Notes: generated from the sequence alone by a model not told the origin. 64,000 nucleotides of DNA from Streptomyces sp. CoH27 (GCF_020181035.1 NZ_JAIQYY010000008.1:178801-242800); one strand, 5' to 3'; shown: positions 53,851 to 63,903, counted from the first letter of the stretch. Numbers and translations are program-made.

Positions 53851-54921
53851 TCAGTGGCCGCTTCGCTCCGCCACGACCAGCTCCGCGATCTGCGCGGTGT
53901 TCAGCGCGGCACCCTTGCGGAGGTTGTCCCCGCACACGAACAGCTCCAGCGCGGTCGGATCGTCCAGGGCCCGCCGTACCCGACCCACCCAGGTCGGATC
54001 GGTGCCCACGACATCGGCCGGGGTCGGGAACTCACCGGCGGCCGGGTCGTCGTAGAGCACCACGCCCGGCGCGGTCGCGAGGATCTCGCGGGCGCCGTCG
54101 ACGGTGACCTCGCCCTGGAAGCGGGCGTGGACGGTCAGGGAGTGCGTGGTGACCACGGGCACCCGGACGCAGGTCACGGCGACCGGCAGCTTCGGCAGCC
54201 CGAGGATCTTGCGGGACTCGTCGCGGACCTTCATCTCCTCCGAGGACCAGCCGTCCTCGCGCAGCGACCCGGCCCACGGCACCACGTTCAGCGCGACCGG
54301 CTCCGGGAACGGCCCGGTGTTCTCGCCGACGGCCCGCCGTACGTCACCGGGGGAGGTCCCCAGCTCGGTGTCGGCCACCAGGGACAGCTGGGCCCGCAGC
54401 GTGTCCACGCCGGCCCGCCCCGCCCCGCTCACCGCCTGGTACGACGACACCACCAGCTCGCGCAGCCCGAACTCGGCGTGCAGCGCGCCCAGGGCGACGA
54501 TCATCGTCAGGGTCGTGCAGTTGGGGTTGGCGATGATCCCGCGCGGCCGGATCCGTGCGGCGTGCGGGTTGACCTCGGGCACCACGAGCGGCACCTCGGG
54601 GTCCAGCCGGAAGGCGGCCGAGTTGTCGACGACGACCGCGCCGCGCGCGACGGCGATCGGCGCCCACTCGGCGGCGACCTCGTCCGGGACGTCGAACATG
54701 GCGACGTCGACCCCGTCGAAGGCGTCCTCCGTCAGGGCCGTCACCTCGACCTCCGCCCCGCGCACGGCCAGCTTGCGGCCGGCCGAGCGCGGGGAGGCGA
54801 GCAGCCTGATCTCGCCCCAGACGTCCGCCCGCTGGGACAGGATCTGGAGCATGACCGCGCCGACGGCCCCGGTCGCTCCCACGACCGCGAGCGTCGGCTT
54901 GCGGGTCAGCGGGCCGGTCAT
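53851..54921 (-). CDS. asd: Aspartate-semialdehyde dehydrogenase
   Basis: ATG 54921 gives 356 residues. The NADP-binding GATGAVG is at 15-21, the catalytic cysteine is C135 in NPNCTT, and the substrate and proton-shuttle regions are [10 protein letters not shown] and [15 protein letters not shown]. It reduces aspartyl phosphate to the semialdehyde for lysine, diaminopimelate, methionine and threonine. It follows ask by 16 bases in one operon. Confidence 0.95.
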   Translation of the reverse strand: MTGPLTRKPTLAVVGATGAVGAVMLQILSQRADVWGEIRLLASPRSAGRKLAVRGAEVEVTALTEDAFDGVDVAMFDVPDEVAAEWAPIAVARGAVVVDNSAAFRLDPEVPLVVPEVNPHAARIRPRGIIANPNCTTLTMIVALGALHAEFGLRELVVSSYQAVSGAGRAGVDTLRAQLSLVADTELGTSPGDVRRAVGENTGPFPEPVALNVVPWAGSLREDGWSSEEMKVRDESRKILGLPKLPVAVTCVRVPVVTTHSLTVHARFQGEVTVDGAREILATAPGVVLYDDPAAGEFPTPADVVGTDPTWVGRVRRALDDPTALELFVCGDNLRKGAALNTAQIAELVVAERSGH

Positions 54922-54937
54922 CGGCCCGTACCCCGGC

Positions 54938-56209
54938 TCATCGGCCGGTGCCTCCGTAGACGACGGCCTCGTCGCTGTCGGAGTCCAGCCCGAAGGCGGT
55001 GTGCACGGCGCGGACGGCCTCGGGGACGTCGTCCTTGCGGGTGACGACCGAGATACGGATCTCGGAGGTCGAGATCAGCTCGATGTTCACGCCCGCGTCG
55101 GACAGCGCCTCGAAGAAGGAGGCGGTGACGCCCGGGTTGGTCTTCATCCCGGCGCCGACCAGCGAGATCTTCCCGATCTGGTCGTCGTAGCGCAGCGAGT
55201 CGAAGCCGATGCCCGACCGGTTGCGCTCCAGCGCGTCGATGGCCTTGCGGCCCTCGGTCTTCGGCAGCGTGAAGGAGATGTCCGTCAGCCCGGTGGAGGC
55301 GGCGGACACGTTCTGCACGACCATGTCGATGTTGATCTCGGCATCGGCGATGGTCCGGAAGATCGCGGCGGCCTCACCCGGCTTGTCCGGCACGCCGACG
55401 ACCGTGATCTTGGCCTCGGAGGTGTCGTGCGCGACACCGGAGATGATGGCCTGCTCCACCTGCTTGTCCCCAATCGGCTCACTGCTGACCCACGTGCCCT
55501 GCAGCCCGCTGAAGCTGGACCGGACGTGGATCGGGATGTTGTAGCGGCGGGCGTACTCCACACAGCGGTGGAGCAGCACCTTGGAGCCGGAGGCGGCGAG
55601 CTCCAGCATGTCCTCGAAGGAGATCCAGTCGATCTTCTTCGCCTTCTTCACCACACGCGGGTCGGCGGTGAACACGCCGTCGACGTCGGTGTAGATCTCG
55701 CAGACCTCGGCGTCGAGCGCGGCGGCGAGCGCCACGGCCGTGGTGTCGGACCCGCCACGCCCCAGCGTGGTGATGTCCTTCTTGTCCTGGCTGACACCCT
55801 GGAACCCGGCGACGATCGCGATGTTGCCCTTGTCGAGCGACTCCCGGATCCGGCCCGGCGTGACGTCGATGATCCGGGCTTTGTTGTGGACCGAGTCGGT
55901 GATGACGCCTGCCTGGCTGCCCGTGAACGACTGGGCCTCGTGACCCAGGTTTTTGATCGCCATCGCCAGCAGGGCCATGGAGATCCGCTCTCCGGCGGTC
56001 AGCAGCATGTCGAATTCACGCCCGGCAGGCATCGGAGAAACCTGCTCGGCGAGATCGATCAGCTCGTCCGTCGTGTCGCCCATCGCGGAAACGACGACGA
56101 CAACCTGGTTGCCGTTCTTCTTCGCTTCCACGATCCGCTTGGCGACGCGCTTGATGCCCTCGGCATCGGCTACGGAGGAGCCTCCGTACTTCTGCACGAC
56201 AAGGCCCAC
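54938..56209 (-). CDS. ask: Aspartokinase
   Basis: GTG 56209 follows GGAG six bases earlier and gives [18 protein letters not shown]; 423 residues. The kinase domain has [24 protein letters not shown] and [15 protein letters not shown]; two ACT domains lie at about 270-423 ([27 protein letters not shown]). It phosphorylates aspartate and is inhibited by Lys plus Thr in this class. An internal start giving a separate beta subunit is known in Gram-positive relatives. Confidence 0.95.
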   Translation of the reverse strand: MGLVVQKYGGSSVADAEGIKRVAKRIVEAKKNGNQVVVVVSAMGDTTDELIDLAEQVSPMPAGREFDMLLTAGERISMALLAMAIKNLGHEAQSFTGSQAGVITDSVHNKARIIDVTPGRIRESLDKGNIAIVAGFQGVSQDKKDITTLGRGGSDTTAVALAAALDAEVCEIYTDVDGVFTADPRVVKKAKKIDWISFEDMLELAASGSKVLLHRCVEYARRYNIPIHVRSSFSGLQGTWVSSEPIGDKQVEQAIISGVAHDTSEAKITVVGVPDKPGEAAAIFRTIADAEINIDMVVQNVSAASTGLTDISFTLPKTEGRKAIDALERNRSGIGFDSLRYDDQIGKISLVGAGMKTNPGVTASFFEALSDAGVNIELISTSEIRISVVTRKDDVPEAVRAVHTAFGLDSDSDEAVVYGGTGR

Positions 56210-56390
56210 GTGCGCTCCTCGCTCGGTTCGTTTGTGTCGGCTCAGTCTAACGAGCGCCCGAAATCCACCACCCTGCTCCCGCATGGTGAGACATGGTCAC
56301 GGTGGCCACCGGACGTCCGCGGTCCGGTACCTGCCCAGCCTCTGCCACACCACGCGGGAAAGTGCGCTGGGTCACACTGACCTCCCCGGC

Positions 56391-57155
56391 ATGGACAGGG
56401 ACACGGACATGGGCGGGGATACGGGGGTGACGGAGATCTTGCTGGCGTCGATCGTCCTGCTCGGCGCCGGCGTCCAATGGCTGACCGGCATGGGCTTCGC
56501 CCTGGTCGCCGTACCGGCCCTGGTGCTGCTGCTCGGCCCGGCCCAGGGGGTGATCCTCGCGAACTGCGCCGCCGGCGCCATCAGCGTGGTCGGCCTGGCC
56601 GGCGGCTGGCGCCGGGTCCGCCCGGCGGCGATGGTCCCGCTGTGCCTGGCGGCGGCCTGCACGGTACCGGCGGGCGCCTGGCTGACCCGCCGGCTCCCGC
56701 ACCCGGTCCTGCTGCTGACGATGGGCGCCCTGGTGACGGCGGCCGTGCTGCTGGTCCTGCGCGGCGCACGGGTCCCGGCACTGCGCGGCGGCAAGGGAGC
56801 GGTGACGGCGGGCGCCCTGGGCGGCTTCATGAACGCGGCAGCGGGCGTGGGCGGCCCACCGGTGTCCCTGTACGCCCTCAACGCGGGCTGGACGGTACGG
56901 GAGTTCGTGCCGAACGCCCAGTTCTACGGCGTGGCGGTCAACGCCTTCTCGATAGCGGCGAACGGCACCCCTCACCTGACCGGCGTGCAGTGGGCGGCCG
57001 TCTGCGTCGCGATGGCGACCGGCGCGGTGATCGGCCATGCCATCGCCGCGCGCATCCCCGAACGCCGGGCCCGCCACCTGGTCCTCCTCCTGGCCCTGGC
57101 GGGCGGTGCCATGACGATGGCCAAAGGCCTGTGGGGACTGTGGCCCGGCCGCTAG
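56391..57155 (+). CDS. TauE/SafE-family (sulfite exporter-like) permease
   Basis: ATG 56391 gives 254 residues with about eight helices. GAGVQWLTGMGFALVAVPAL and its repeat GGFMNAAAGVGGPPVSLYAL are the duplicated TauE signature. Members export sulfite, sulfonates or other anions. It is followed after nine bases by the degenerate response regulator, so an operon is likely. Confidence 0.82.
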   Translation: MDRDTDMGGDTGVTEILLASIVLLGAGVQWLTGMGFALVAVPALVLLLGPAQGVILANCAAGAISVVGLAGGWRRVRPAAMVPLCLAAACTVPAGAWLTRRLPHPVLLLTMGALVTAAVLLVLRGARVPALRGGKGAVTAGALGGFMNAAAGVGGPPVSLYALNAGWTVREFVPNAQFYGVAVNAFSIAANGTPHLTGVQWAAVCVAMATGAVIGHAIAARIPERRARHLVLLLALAGGAMTMAKGLWGLWPGR

Positions 57156-57164
57156 GGTGCGGTC

Positions 57165-57710
57165 GTGCGCGTACTTCTGCTGGAGGACGACGAGACACTG
57201 GCAGACGCCTTACGGGCCCACGGCTACGAGGCGGACCACGGAAGCGGACCGGAGGACGGCCACGACGTGATCATCGTCGGCCCTACGTCCCTGCCGGCGT
57301 GCCGAACCCTGCGCTCCCGTACGACCACACCGTTGATCGCGCTCGTCCGCACCGAACGCGACCGGGTGACGGCCCTGGAGATGGGCGCGGACGACTACGT
57401 GGACGAACCGCACGAGGCGTCACGAATCATCGACCGCATCCGCGCGACGGTACGGCTACCGCTGCCCGGTCCGCCCGAAGTCCGGGTAGACGTGGACGAG
57501 TTGAACCTATCGGAGCCGGAACGCACGCTCCTCGCTCACTTCCTCGCCCACCCGGACCGTGTGCTCACCCGCGCCCAACTCGCCTGCCTCCCCGGCCTGA
57601 CGGACTCCCTCCTGGACGCCCACGTGACGGCACTGCGCGCCGAACTCCCCGAGACGATCACCCTGGAACAGGTCCGAGGCATCGGCTTCCGCCTGCTGCT
57701 CAGTCGCTGA
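57165..57710 (+). CDS. OmpR-type response regulator with degenerate receiver
   Basis: GTG 57165 gives 181 residues. The receiver begins MRVLLLEDDETLADAL, but the phosphoacceptor Asp is replaced by Gly39 (HDVIIVGP) and the conserved Lys near its end by Glu or Asp (DDYVDEP). The C-terminal winged helix is short (LSEPERTLLAHFLAHPDRVLTRAQL to IRGIGFRL type end VRGIGFRLLLSR). It thus is a phosphorylation-independent regulator. No kinase is adjacent. Confidence 0.82.
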   Translation: MRVLLLEDDETLADALRAHGYEADHGSGPEDGHDVIIVGPTSLPACRTLRSRTTTPLIALVRTERDRVTALEMGADDYVDEPHEASRIIDRIRATVRLPLPGPPEVRVDVDELNLSEPERTLLAHFLAHPDRVLTRAQLACLPGLTDSLLDAHVTALRAELPETITLEQVRGIGFRLLLSR

Positions 57711-57866
57711 ACTCCTTGAGCGGCTCGGTGTCCAGAGTGACGTTCACGGGATCGGGAAGCTTGACGGAGGCACCGGCCACCTCAGCCTGTGTCAGCCCCT
57801 TTCCTCTCGGATCTCCCGCAGCCGCCGCTTGACGTCAGCCCAGTTGCTGTACTGGCTCACACCCAT
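57700..57866 (-). pseudogene. Frameshifted small gene
   Basis: GTG 57860 with AGGAG six bases before starts VSQYSNWADVKRRLREIREE, then meets a TGA at 57792-57794. The other frame continues LTQAEVAGASVKLPDPVNVT and stops at 57700-57702. Adding one base to the run GGAAAGGGG near 57800 would join them into about 53 codons. Either the gene is broken or the sequence has a homopolymer error. The start resembles helix-turn-helix antitoxin beginnings. Confidence 0.4.
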
Positions 57867-57890
57867 CTCCTGCGCAGGGCGAACTCGTCC

Positions 57891-58553
57891 CTACTTCCCC
57901 CGTCGCATCCCCAGCGGCGTCCCGATCTCCTCCGCCATGACCCGGCCCGCCTCGAACTCCAGCGTCTCGTCGCCCATCGTGGCCTGGTCGGTGTCGAGGC
58001 CGTCCAGTTCCTCCAGGGGCTGGTTGAGGCGGACGTGGATGAGGACCGACTGGAGGGCGCGCAGGACGGAGGAGGCTGTGGGGCCCCAGTTGGAGAAGTA
58101 GGAGAACTGCCACCACCACAGGGCCTCGGTGGTGCGGCCCGCGCGGTAGTGGGCCATGCCGTGGCGCAGGTCGGTGATGATGTCGGCCAGGTCGTCGGAG
58201 ATACGGGCCGGGACCGCGGGCCTGCGGGGCTCGTAGGGGTCGAAGACCTCCGAGTACACGTCCACCGGCTCCAGCAGGCGGGCGAGGTTCTCGCGGAGCT
58301 CGTCCACGTCCGGCTCCGGGCCCAGGTCGGGCTCGTAGCGCTCGTCGGGGACGATGTCCTCGTGCGCGCCGAGGCGGCCGCCGGCCAGCAGCAGCTGGGA
58401 GACCTCCAGGAGGAGGAAGGGCACCGTCGAGCCGGGCTCGTCGCCCCTCGCCACCTCCGTGACGGCCACCAGGAAGCTCTCGATCTGGTCCGCGATCTGG
58501 ACCGCGAAGTCGTCCGGGTTGCGACCGGTCGCGTGCAGTGTGGCGTCAGACAT
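57891..58553 (-). CDS. DUF5063 family protein
   Basis: ATG 58553 gives 220 residues. [31 protein letters not shown] and [22 protein letters not shown] are the DUF5063 pattern. The protein is acidic and soluble. Its start overlaps the recR stop by eight bases, a conserved actinobacterial arrangement (ybaB-recR-DUF5063). Function unknown. Confidence 0.88.
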   Translation of the reverse strand: MSDATLHATGRNPDDFAVQIADQIESFLVAVTEVARGDEPGSTVPFLLLEVSQLLLAGGRLGAHEDIVPDERYEPDLGPEPDVDELRENLARLLEPVDVYSEVFDPYEPRRPAVPARISDDLADIITDLRHGMAHYRAGRTTEALWWWQFSYFSNWGPTASSVLRALQSVLIHVRLNQPLEELDGLDTDQATMGDETLEFEAGRVMAEEIGTPLGMRRGK

Positions 58554-59145
58554 CTAGGAGTCGTCTCCCCTCGAAGGCGCGGCCGAGCGTGACCTCGTCC
58601 GCGTATTCCAGGTCGCCACCCACCGGGAGGCCGCTGGCCAGGCGGGTGACCTTCAGGCCCATGGGCTTGATCATCCGGGCGAGGTACGTCGCTGTCGCCT
58701 CGCCCTCCAGGTTCGGGTCCGTCGCCAGGATCAGTTCCGTGACCGTCCCGTCGGCCAACCGCGCGAGAAGTTCTCGTATACGCAGGTCGTCGGGACCGAC
58801 ACCCTCGATCGGGCTGATGGCGCCGCCGAGGACGTGGTAGCGCCCGCGGAACTCGCGGGTCCGCTCGATGGCGACGACGTCCTTCGGCTCCTCCACCACG
58901 CAGATGACCGACGGGTCGCGGCGCGGGTCACGGCAGATGCCGCACAGCTCCTCCTGTGCCACGTTGCCGCAGGTCGCGCAGAAGCGGACCTTCGCCTTCA
59001 CCTCCATGAGCGCCTGGGCGAGACGCTTCACGTCCGTCGGTTCCGCCTGCAGGATGTGAAAGGCGATCCGCTGCGCGCTCTTGGGACCGACGCCGGGAAG
59101 CCGCCCCAGCTCGTCGATGAGGTCCTGGACCACGCCTTCGTACAC
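58546..59145 (-). CDS. recR: Recombination mediator RecR
   Basis: ATG 59145 gives 199 residues, full length. The helix-hairpin-helix is [20 protein letters not shown], the zinc site is CATCGN..CGIC, and the Toprim domain has [13 protein letters not shown] and [18 protein letters not shown]. RecR loads RecA at gaps with RecO. In an operon with ybaB and the DUF5063 gene. Confidence 0.95.
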   Translation of the reverse strand: MYEGVVQDLIDELGRLPGVGPKSAQRIAFHILQAEPTDVKRLAQALMEVKAKVRFCATCGNVAQEELCGICRDPRRDPSVICVVEEPKDVVAIERTREFRGRYHVLGGAISPIEGVGPDDLRIRELLARLADGTVTELILATDPNLEGEATATYLARMIKPMGLKVTRLASGLPVGGDLEYADEVTLGRAFEGRRLLDV

Positions 59146-59196
59146 CGGACTGCCCTTCCTGGAGACCTTTCGGTACGTACCGTAGTTGCCCCGGAC

Positions 59197-59541
59197 TCAG
59201 AACGGCAGACCGGGGATGCCCGTGCCGCCGCCGAGGCCCTGGGCCAGCGGGCCGAGCTTCTGCTGCTGGAGCGCCTGCGCGTTCTCGTTGGCCGCCTGCA
59301 CGGCCGCCACGATCAGGTCGGCGAGGGTCTCGGTGTCCTCGGGGTCCACCGCCTTCGGGTCGATCTGGAGCGCGCGCAGCTCGCCGGAGCCGGTCACGGT
59401 GGCCTTCACCAGACCGCCGCCGGCCTGCCCGTCGACCTCCGTGTTCGCCAGTTCCTCCTGCGCCCGCTGCAGGTCCTGCTGCATCTTCTGGGCCTGCTGG
59501 AGCAACTGCTGCATGTTGGGCTGGCCACCACCGGGAAACAC
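59197..59541 (-). CDS. YbaB/EbfC family nucleoid-associated protein
   Basis: GTG 59541 has GGAG eight bases upstream and gives 114 residues ([20 protein letters not shown]). The family core is [32 protein letters not shown] and [18 protein letters not shown]. It binds DNA as a dimer. It precedes recR by 51 bases. The usual dnaX gene is not directly upstream, as is normal in Streptomyces. Confidence 0.92.
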   Translation of the reverse strand: MFPGGGQPNMQQLLQQAQKMQQDLQRAQEELANTEVDGQAGGGLVKATVTGSGELRALQIDPKAVDPEDTETLADLIVAAVQAANENAQALQQQKLGPLAQGLGGGTGIPGLPF

Positions 59542-59883
59542 GATCAGCTCCTTAACGTTTTCTCCGCTGAGCATGAGCCTACGTGGTCCACGCCCCCGTC
59601 GCCCCGCCACTCTTTCGAGTGAGAAGTCCAGGAGCCCTATACCTGATCAAGACCCTCTTCCGGGCGGAAAAGCCGGGAAAGCCCAGTCTTCGCCACCCAT
59701 TGGGCGGTAGGAAGGGGGCCCGCGCGTCGGCAGGGTGTCGGCAGGGTCCGGCGGAGTGTCGGTGCGAAGTGTCACGCTGGGTGATTGGTCGAGATCAGAC
59801 GGGTTCGGGTCGGACGGTTTCAGTCAGGATCGGATCGGGATCGGTTCGGGATCAGTTGGGAGTGCCGGGTGGGTCAGCCGGAG
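59542..59883. other. 342-base divergent intergenic region
   Basis: It separates ybaB and the SLATT gene. It contains short repeats (TCGGCAGGGT twice near 59730 and a series of GATCGG/ATCGGG units at 59828-59850) and should hold both promoters. No RNA gene is recognised. Confidence 0.45.
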
Positions 59884-60618
59884 ATGCAGCCCGAGGGTCC
59901 GCCTCAGGACGGGCGGGGCGAGGGTCGGTCCGGGCTGCGGCCGGGCGATGTGACCGGGCGGGCCTTTCCGCTCGGGGACTGGGGGGAGCCCGCCGAACGG
60001 CTGGACGAGCTGTACCGGTGGGTGGAGCGCGGGGCGCTCCAGACCGCGTCCTGGTATCTGCGCGACCGCGTGTGGAAGCGGCGCGGCGCGCGCGTGCTGC
60101 GGGCCGGCGCGGCGGCGGGTGTGACGGCCGGCGCGGCACTGCCCCTGCTGGACCTGACCGGGGCCGCCCACAGCGTGGCCCCCTGGGGCTGCCTGGCCCT
60201 GCTCCTCGCGGTGGCCTGCGTCGGCATCGACCGGTTCTTCGGCGTGACCTCCGGCTGGATGCGGGACGTGGCCACGGCCCAGGCGGTGCAGCGGCGCCTG
60301 CAGGCCCTGCAGTTCGACTGGGCCTCCGAGAGCATCCGCGAGGTGCTGGGCCCGGCGGAGGGCACGGCGAGCGAGGCGGCCGAGCGGTGTCTGGGCGTGC
60401 TGCGGCGGTTCTCCGAGGACGTCGCCGAGCTGGTCCGCACCGAGACGACCGACTGGATGGTCGAGTTCCGGACCGGTTCGGCGCCGCTGGGCATCCAGAC
60501 GGCGGTGGCGGCGGTGCCGAGGCAGGAGGGCGGGGGCTTCGGGGGGCGTTTCCCGCTCCCCCCGGCGAACGGCACCCGCCCGAACATGCCGAGGCAGCGC
60601 CCGCCGGAGCCCCGCTGA
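59884..60618 (+). CDS. SLATT-domain membrane protein
   Basis: ATG 59884 (or GTG 59869) gives about 244 residues. The pattern LDELYRWVERGALQTASWYLRDRVWKR followed by two helices (AGAAAGVTAGAALPLLDL and CLALLLAVACVGIDRFFG) and the helical segment ATAQAVQRRLQALQFDW is the SLATT two-helix family. SLATT proteins are predicted pore-forming effectors in nucleotide-signal conflict systems, but this chromosomal form next to recR is conserved in Streptomyces and may have a housekeeping role. Convergent with a Ser/Thr kinase. Confidence 0.75.
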   Translation: MQPEGPPQDGRGEGRSGLRPGDVTGRAFPLGDWGEPAERLDELYRWVERGALQTASWYLRDRVWKRRGARVLRAGAAAGVTAGAALPLLDLTGAAHSVAPWGCLALLLAVACVGIDRFFGVTSGWMRDVATAQAVQRRLQALQFDWASESIREVLGPAEGTASEAAERCLGVLRRFSEDVAELVRTETTDWMVEFRTGSAPLGIQTAVAAVPRQEGGGFGGRFPLPPANGTRPNMPRQRPPEPR

Positions 60619-60818
60619 GCGCTCCGCCGGAAGTGCCGTGACACGGTCGTCGGTTGTTCGCAGCGCCGTCGCGGCCGGTCGCTCCCCCACGTTCTCGGCT
60701 TCGCTCGAACCCGGGCCCCCTCGCGGCGGCAGCCGCACACCAGACGCAGCCCCGCGCCCCTCAAGTCCGCTGCCGAACCGCAGCGGACCTCACCCGGCCT
60801 GCTCAGCCGGTCGCCCGC

Positions 60819-62759
60819 TCACTGCCTGGTGTACGTCAGGCTCTCCCCGCCGCTCGTCTTCTCCCGCTTCAGCGTGCCGTCCGGCTGGAGTGTGATCTCG
60901 GTGGCCTCGCCCGGGGTGCAGGAGGAGGCGGGCTCGCCGGAGCTGACGGTGGACGGCCCGATCTCCAACGGCCCGTTCCCGCTGGGCTGTCGGTCGAGCT
61001 TGGCCTCGAAGACACAGTGGTACGACCCACCGCCGTCGGTCGGCCCGTCCGCGACCAGCGTCAGCACGGTGTCGCCCACCTGGCCCTGCCGGATGGTCAG
61101 TTGGCGGGTATTGGTCCCGTTGGCGTTGTCGATGGTCGTGCTCCAGGTGCCCAGATAGCCGGCCGGCACCGCTCCGTCCGTGGACGTGGACGCGGAGGAG
61201 GACGGCCCGGAGCCGGCCGGGGAGGGCGCCCCCGACGTCCCGCCGGTACCTCCGTCCGCCGGCGCGGAGGTGGCGGAGGGCGACGGGCTCTTCCCGCCGC
61301 CCTGGGTGTGCCCGCCGCCGTTCATCAGCGCGTACACCGATCCGCCGGCGCCGAGCGCCACGACCAGCGCGACCACGATGAGCAGCGCGGTCGACCGCCC
61401 GCTGCGCCGCTCCGGCTCCTCCTCCGGGCCGGGAGGCATCGGCCCGTAGGGCGGGGTGGAGCCGAGTCCGCCGCCGTAGGAGCCGTACGGCTGCTGCGGG
61501 TAGCCGTACGGCGCGGGGGGCTGGGGCTGGGGATACGGCGGAGCCGGCTGCGGATGCGGCTGCGCCTGCCCGTACCCGGACCCCGGCGGCACGGCGGGCG
61601 CCCCGGGCACCGCCACAACGGTGGGCAACCGGTCGACACCGGCATCGGCACCGCCCTCATCGGAGGCGGCGGCATGCTCGGGCGACGACTCCGCCCCGCT
61701 CTTCGGGCCGGCACCGCCCGCACCCGGCGACGAAGACTGCGCGGGCGGTGCGGGTGGGAGCTCCGGCGCCGGAGTCGCAGCCGGGGTCCCCCCGTCCGGA
61801 TTCTCGACCTCCAGCAACTGCACAGCGTGCCGGCCCAGTTGAGCGACCAGCACGGCCGGCAGCCAGGGATCCCGGGACCGCCCCCCGGACACCGTGCCCT
61901 CCGCGCCGATCCGCTCAAGAATCACGTCCAGCGAAGGCCGCCCCCCAGGATCCTTGCGCAGGCATGCGCGCACCAGGTCGGCGATCCCCTCCGGCACGCC
62001 CGTGAGATCCGGCTCCTCCTGAGCGATCCGGAACATCAACGCGTGCGCACCGCTGTCGGCCGTACCGAACGGCAGCGCACCGGTCGCCGCGTACGCCAGC
62101 ACCGACCCCAGGCAGAAGACGTCGCACGCCGGCGTGATCCGGTCCCCCCGCACCTGCTCCGGCGCCATGAACCCGGGCGACCCGACCAGCGCGCCCGCAT
62201 GCGTCAGCCCCTCCCCGCCCAGCGAGGTCGTCTCCAGCGCCCGCGCGATCCCGAAGTCGATGACGCGCGGCCCGTCGATCGTCACCAGCACGTTCGACGG
62301 CTTCAGATCCCGGTGCACGATCCCGGCCGCGTGGATGTCCTTGAGCGCGTGCGCGAGCCCGGCCGCGAGGATCCGTACCGACCGCTCGGGCAGCGCCCCG
62401 TGATCCCGGCCGACGACCTGCTGAAGGCTGGGCCCGGCCACGTACCCGGTCGCCACCCACGGCACGGCCGCCTCGGTGTCCGCGTCGAGCACGGGCGCGG
62501 TCCAGTACCCGCCGACCCGCTGCGCGGCCTGCACCTCCTGCCGGAAGCGGGCCCGGAACTCCTCCTGCGCGGCGAGTTCCGCACGGACGAGTTTCACGGC
62601 GACGGTACGGCCCCGGTCCGACCGGGCGAGATACACGTGCCCCATCCCGCCGGCCCCGAGCCGCGCCAGCAGCCGATAGCCCCCGATTGCTGCGGATCCC
62701 CCGACCCCAGCTTCTCCATGGCCACCCCGCCTCCCCCCGACACGCACCACGACGCGCAC
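60819..62759 (-). CDS. Membrane Ser/Thr protein kinase with apparent N-terminal frameshift
   Basis: The open frame runs from GTG 62759, 646 residues. The kinase domain has LGAGGMGHVYLA, VAVKLV, HRDLKPSN, DFGIARAL and SPGFMAPEQV; then a Pro/Gln/Tyr-rich linker, a helix (STALLIVVALVVALGAGGSVYAL) and an extracellular domain (YLGTWSTTIDN to SLTYTRQ). ATG 62719, with GGGAGG and GGGG upstream, starts MEKLGSGDPQQ in a different frame, the sequence expected of homologues before IGGYRLLARLG. One base appears missing near 62692, in or near CAGCAATCGGGGG. As written the start at 62759 lacks a ribosome site. Confidence 0.82.
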   Translation of the reverse strand: MRVVVRVGGRRGGHGEAGVGGSAAIGGYRLLARLGAGGMGHVYLARSDRGRTVAVKLVRAELAAQEEFRARFRQEVQAAQRVGGYWTAPVLDADTEAAVPWVATGYVAGPSLQQVVGRDHGALPERSVRILAAGLAHALKDIHAAGIVHRDLKPSNVLVTIDGPRVIDFGIARALETTSLGGEGLTHAGALVGSPGFMAPEQVRGDRITPACDVFCLGSVLAYAATGALPFGTADSGAHALMFRIAQEEPDLTGVPEGIADLVRACLRKDPGGRPSLDVILERIGAEGTVSGGRSRDPWLPAVLVAQLGRHAVQLLEVENPDGGTPAATPAPELPPAPPAQSSSPGAGGAGPKSGAESSPEHAAASDEGGADAGVDRLPTVVAVPGAPAVPPGSGYGQAQPHPQPAPPYPQPQPPAPYGYPQQPYGSYGGGLGSTPPYGPMPPGPEEEPERRSGRSTALLIVVALVVALGAGGSVYALMNGGGHTQGGGKSPSPSATSAPADGGTGGTSGAPSPAGSGPSSSASTSTDGAVPAGYLGTWSTTIDNANGTNTRQLTIRQGQVGDTVLTLVADGPTDGGGSYHCVFEAKLDRQPSGNGPLEIGPSTVSSGEPASSCTPGEATEITLQPDGTLKREKTSGGESLTYTRQ

Positions 62760-62821
62760 GCATACGTGTGCGACCGGACCGAGGATAATCCGGCTCTACG
62801 AGGAGTCGCCCGGCCCCCGCT

Positions 62822-63280
62822 CTACGGTTCCATAACGGGCCTGCCGAGCTGGTCCAGGACCTCCGAGAGCCGCTCCAACAGCCGTACCGCCTCGGCGAGC
62901 TCGGTCTCGCCCATCGCCGCCGCCAGCCGCCCGGCGAAGGCCGCGTGCCCCGGGCCGATGCGCGCCACGGCCGCCCGGCCCTCCTCGGTCGGCGCGAGGA
63001 GCTTCGCACGCCGGTGGGCCGGGTTCGGCCGGTACTCGGCGAGCCCCCGCTCCACCAGCAGATCGGCGATGCGCTGTACGCTCTGCCGCGTGATGCCCAT
63101 GGCCCGCGCGACCCCGGCGACCGGCAGCGGCTCCCCGAGCACCGCCCCCAGCACCTGCCACCAGGCGGCGGTCAGACCGGCCGGCCGTGCCAGCTCCTCG
63201 GCGACGGCGAGGAACTGGCCGTTCAGCCGGAAGGTGCCGACGGCACCGCGGCTGAGGAGGTCCTGGTGTTTCCGGCTCAC
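62822..63280 (-). CDS. MarR-family transcriptional regulator
   Basis: GTG 63280 overlaps the DJ-1 stop (GTGA). The 152-residue product has the winged-helix core PLPVAGVARAMGITRQSVQRIADLLVERGLAEY and wing NPAHRRAKLLAPTEEG. Probably represses its own operon through the palindromes at 63904-63951. Confidence 0.88.
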   Translation of the reverse strand: MSRKHQDLLSRGAVGTFRLNGQFLAVAEELARPAGLTAAWWQVLGAVLGEPLPVAGVARAMGITRQSVQRIADLLVERGLAEYRPNPAHRRAKLLAPTEEGRAAVARIGPGHAAFAGRLAAAMGETELAEAVRLLERLSEVLDQLGRPVMEP

Positions 63281-63903
63281 CGGCCACCGGCCTGCTGGAG
63301 CACGAAGTACGCCTCCGCGTCGGAGTCGTGGTACAGCCGGTACCAGGCGTCCAGCACCTCACCCTCGTACACCCCGAGGAGCCGGAAGACCTCCCGGGCG
63401 AAGGCGACCGGCTCGGTGGGCCCGGCGGTGATCAGGCCGCCGTCGGTCACGGCGTCCGCCTCCACGTAGCGGTCGCCCCCGGCGTAACCGGGGGCCTGCG
63501 CCAGGTAGAAGGGGGAGGCGCTGGTGTGGGCGCGGTCGTCGAGGAGCCCCTCGCGGGCGAGGCCGGCGGTCGCCCCGCAGATCGCGGCCACCGGCACACC
63601 CGCGTCGAGGAAGGCGCGCGCCGCGCGGGCGAGGGGGGCGAGGCAGTCGCCGGCGGACCAGAGGTCGGCGCCCGGCAGGATCAGCAGGGAGCTGTCCTCG
63701 GGGCGCAGCTCGTCCAGCGCGAGGTCGGGCAGGATCCGCAGCCCGCCGATGCTCGTCACCGGCTCCCGGCCGGGCCCCACCGTCACCACCTCGTACCCGG
63801 CACGGGCCAGATACGCGGTCGTATGCCCCGTCTCCCAGTCGGCGAGGCTGTCGTAGACCGCGAGATGCACCCGCCGGTCAGCCGATCCCGTCATGGCATT
63901 CAT
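63277..63903 (-). CDS. DJ-1/PfpI family protein
   Basis: ATG 63903 (or ATG 63894) gives 208 residues. The nucleophile elbow is AAICGATAGLAREG with the Cys of the DJ-1/PfpI superfamily, preceded by LLILPGADLW. Members are glyoxalases, chaperones or amidases. No ribosome site precedes 63903 because the operator palindrome directly abuts it, so a leaderless transcript is possible. First gene of an operon with marR. Confidence 0.85.
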   Translation of the reverse strand: MNAMTGSADRRVHLAVYDSLADWETGHTTAYLARAGYEVVTVGPGREPVTSIGGLRILPDLALDELRPEDSSLLILPGADLWSAGDCLAPLARAARAFLDAGVPVAAICGATAGLAREGLLDDRAHTSASPFYLAQAPGYAGGDRYVEADAVTDGGLITAGPTEPVAFAREVFRLLGVYEGEVLDAWYRLYHDSDAEAYFVLQQAGGR

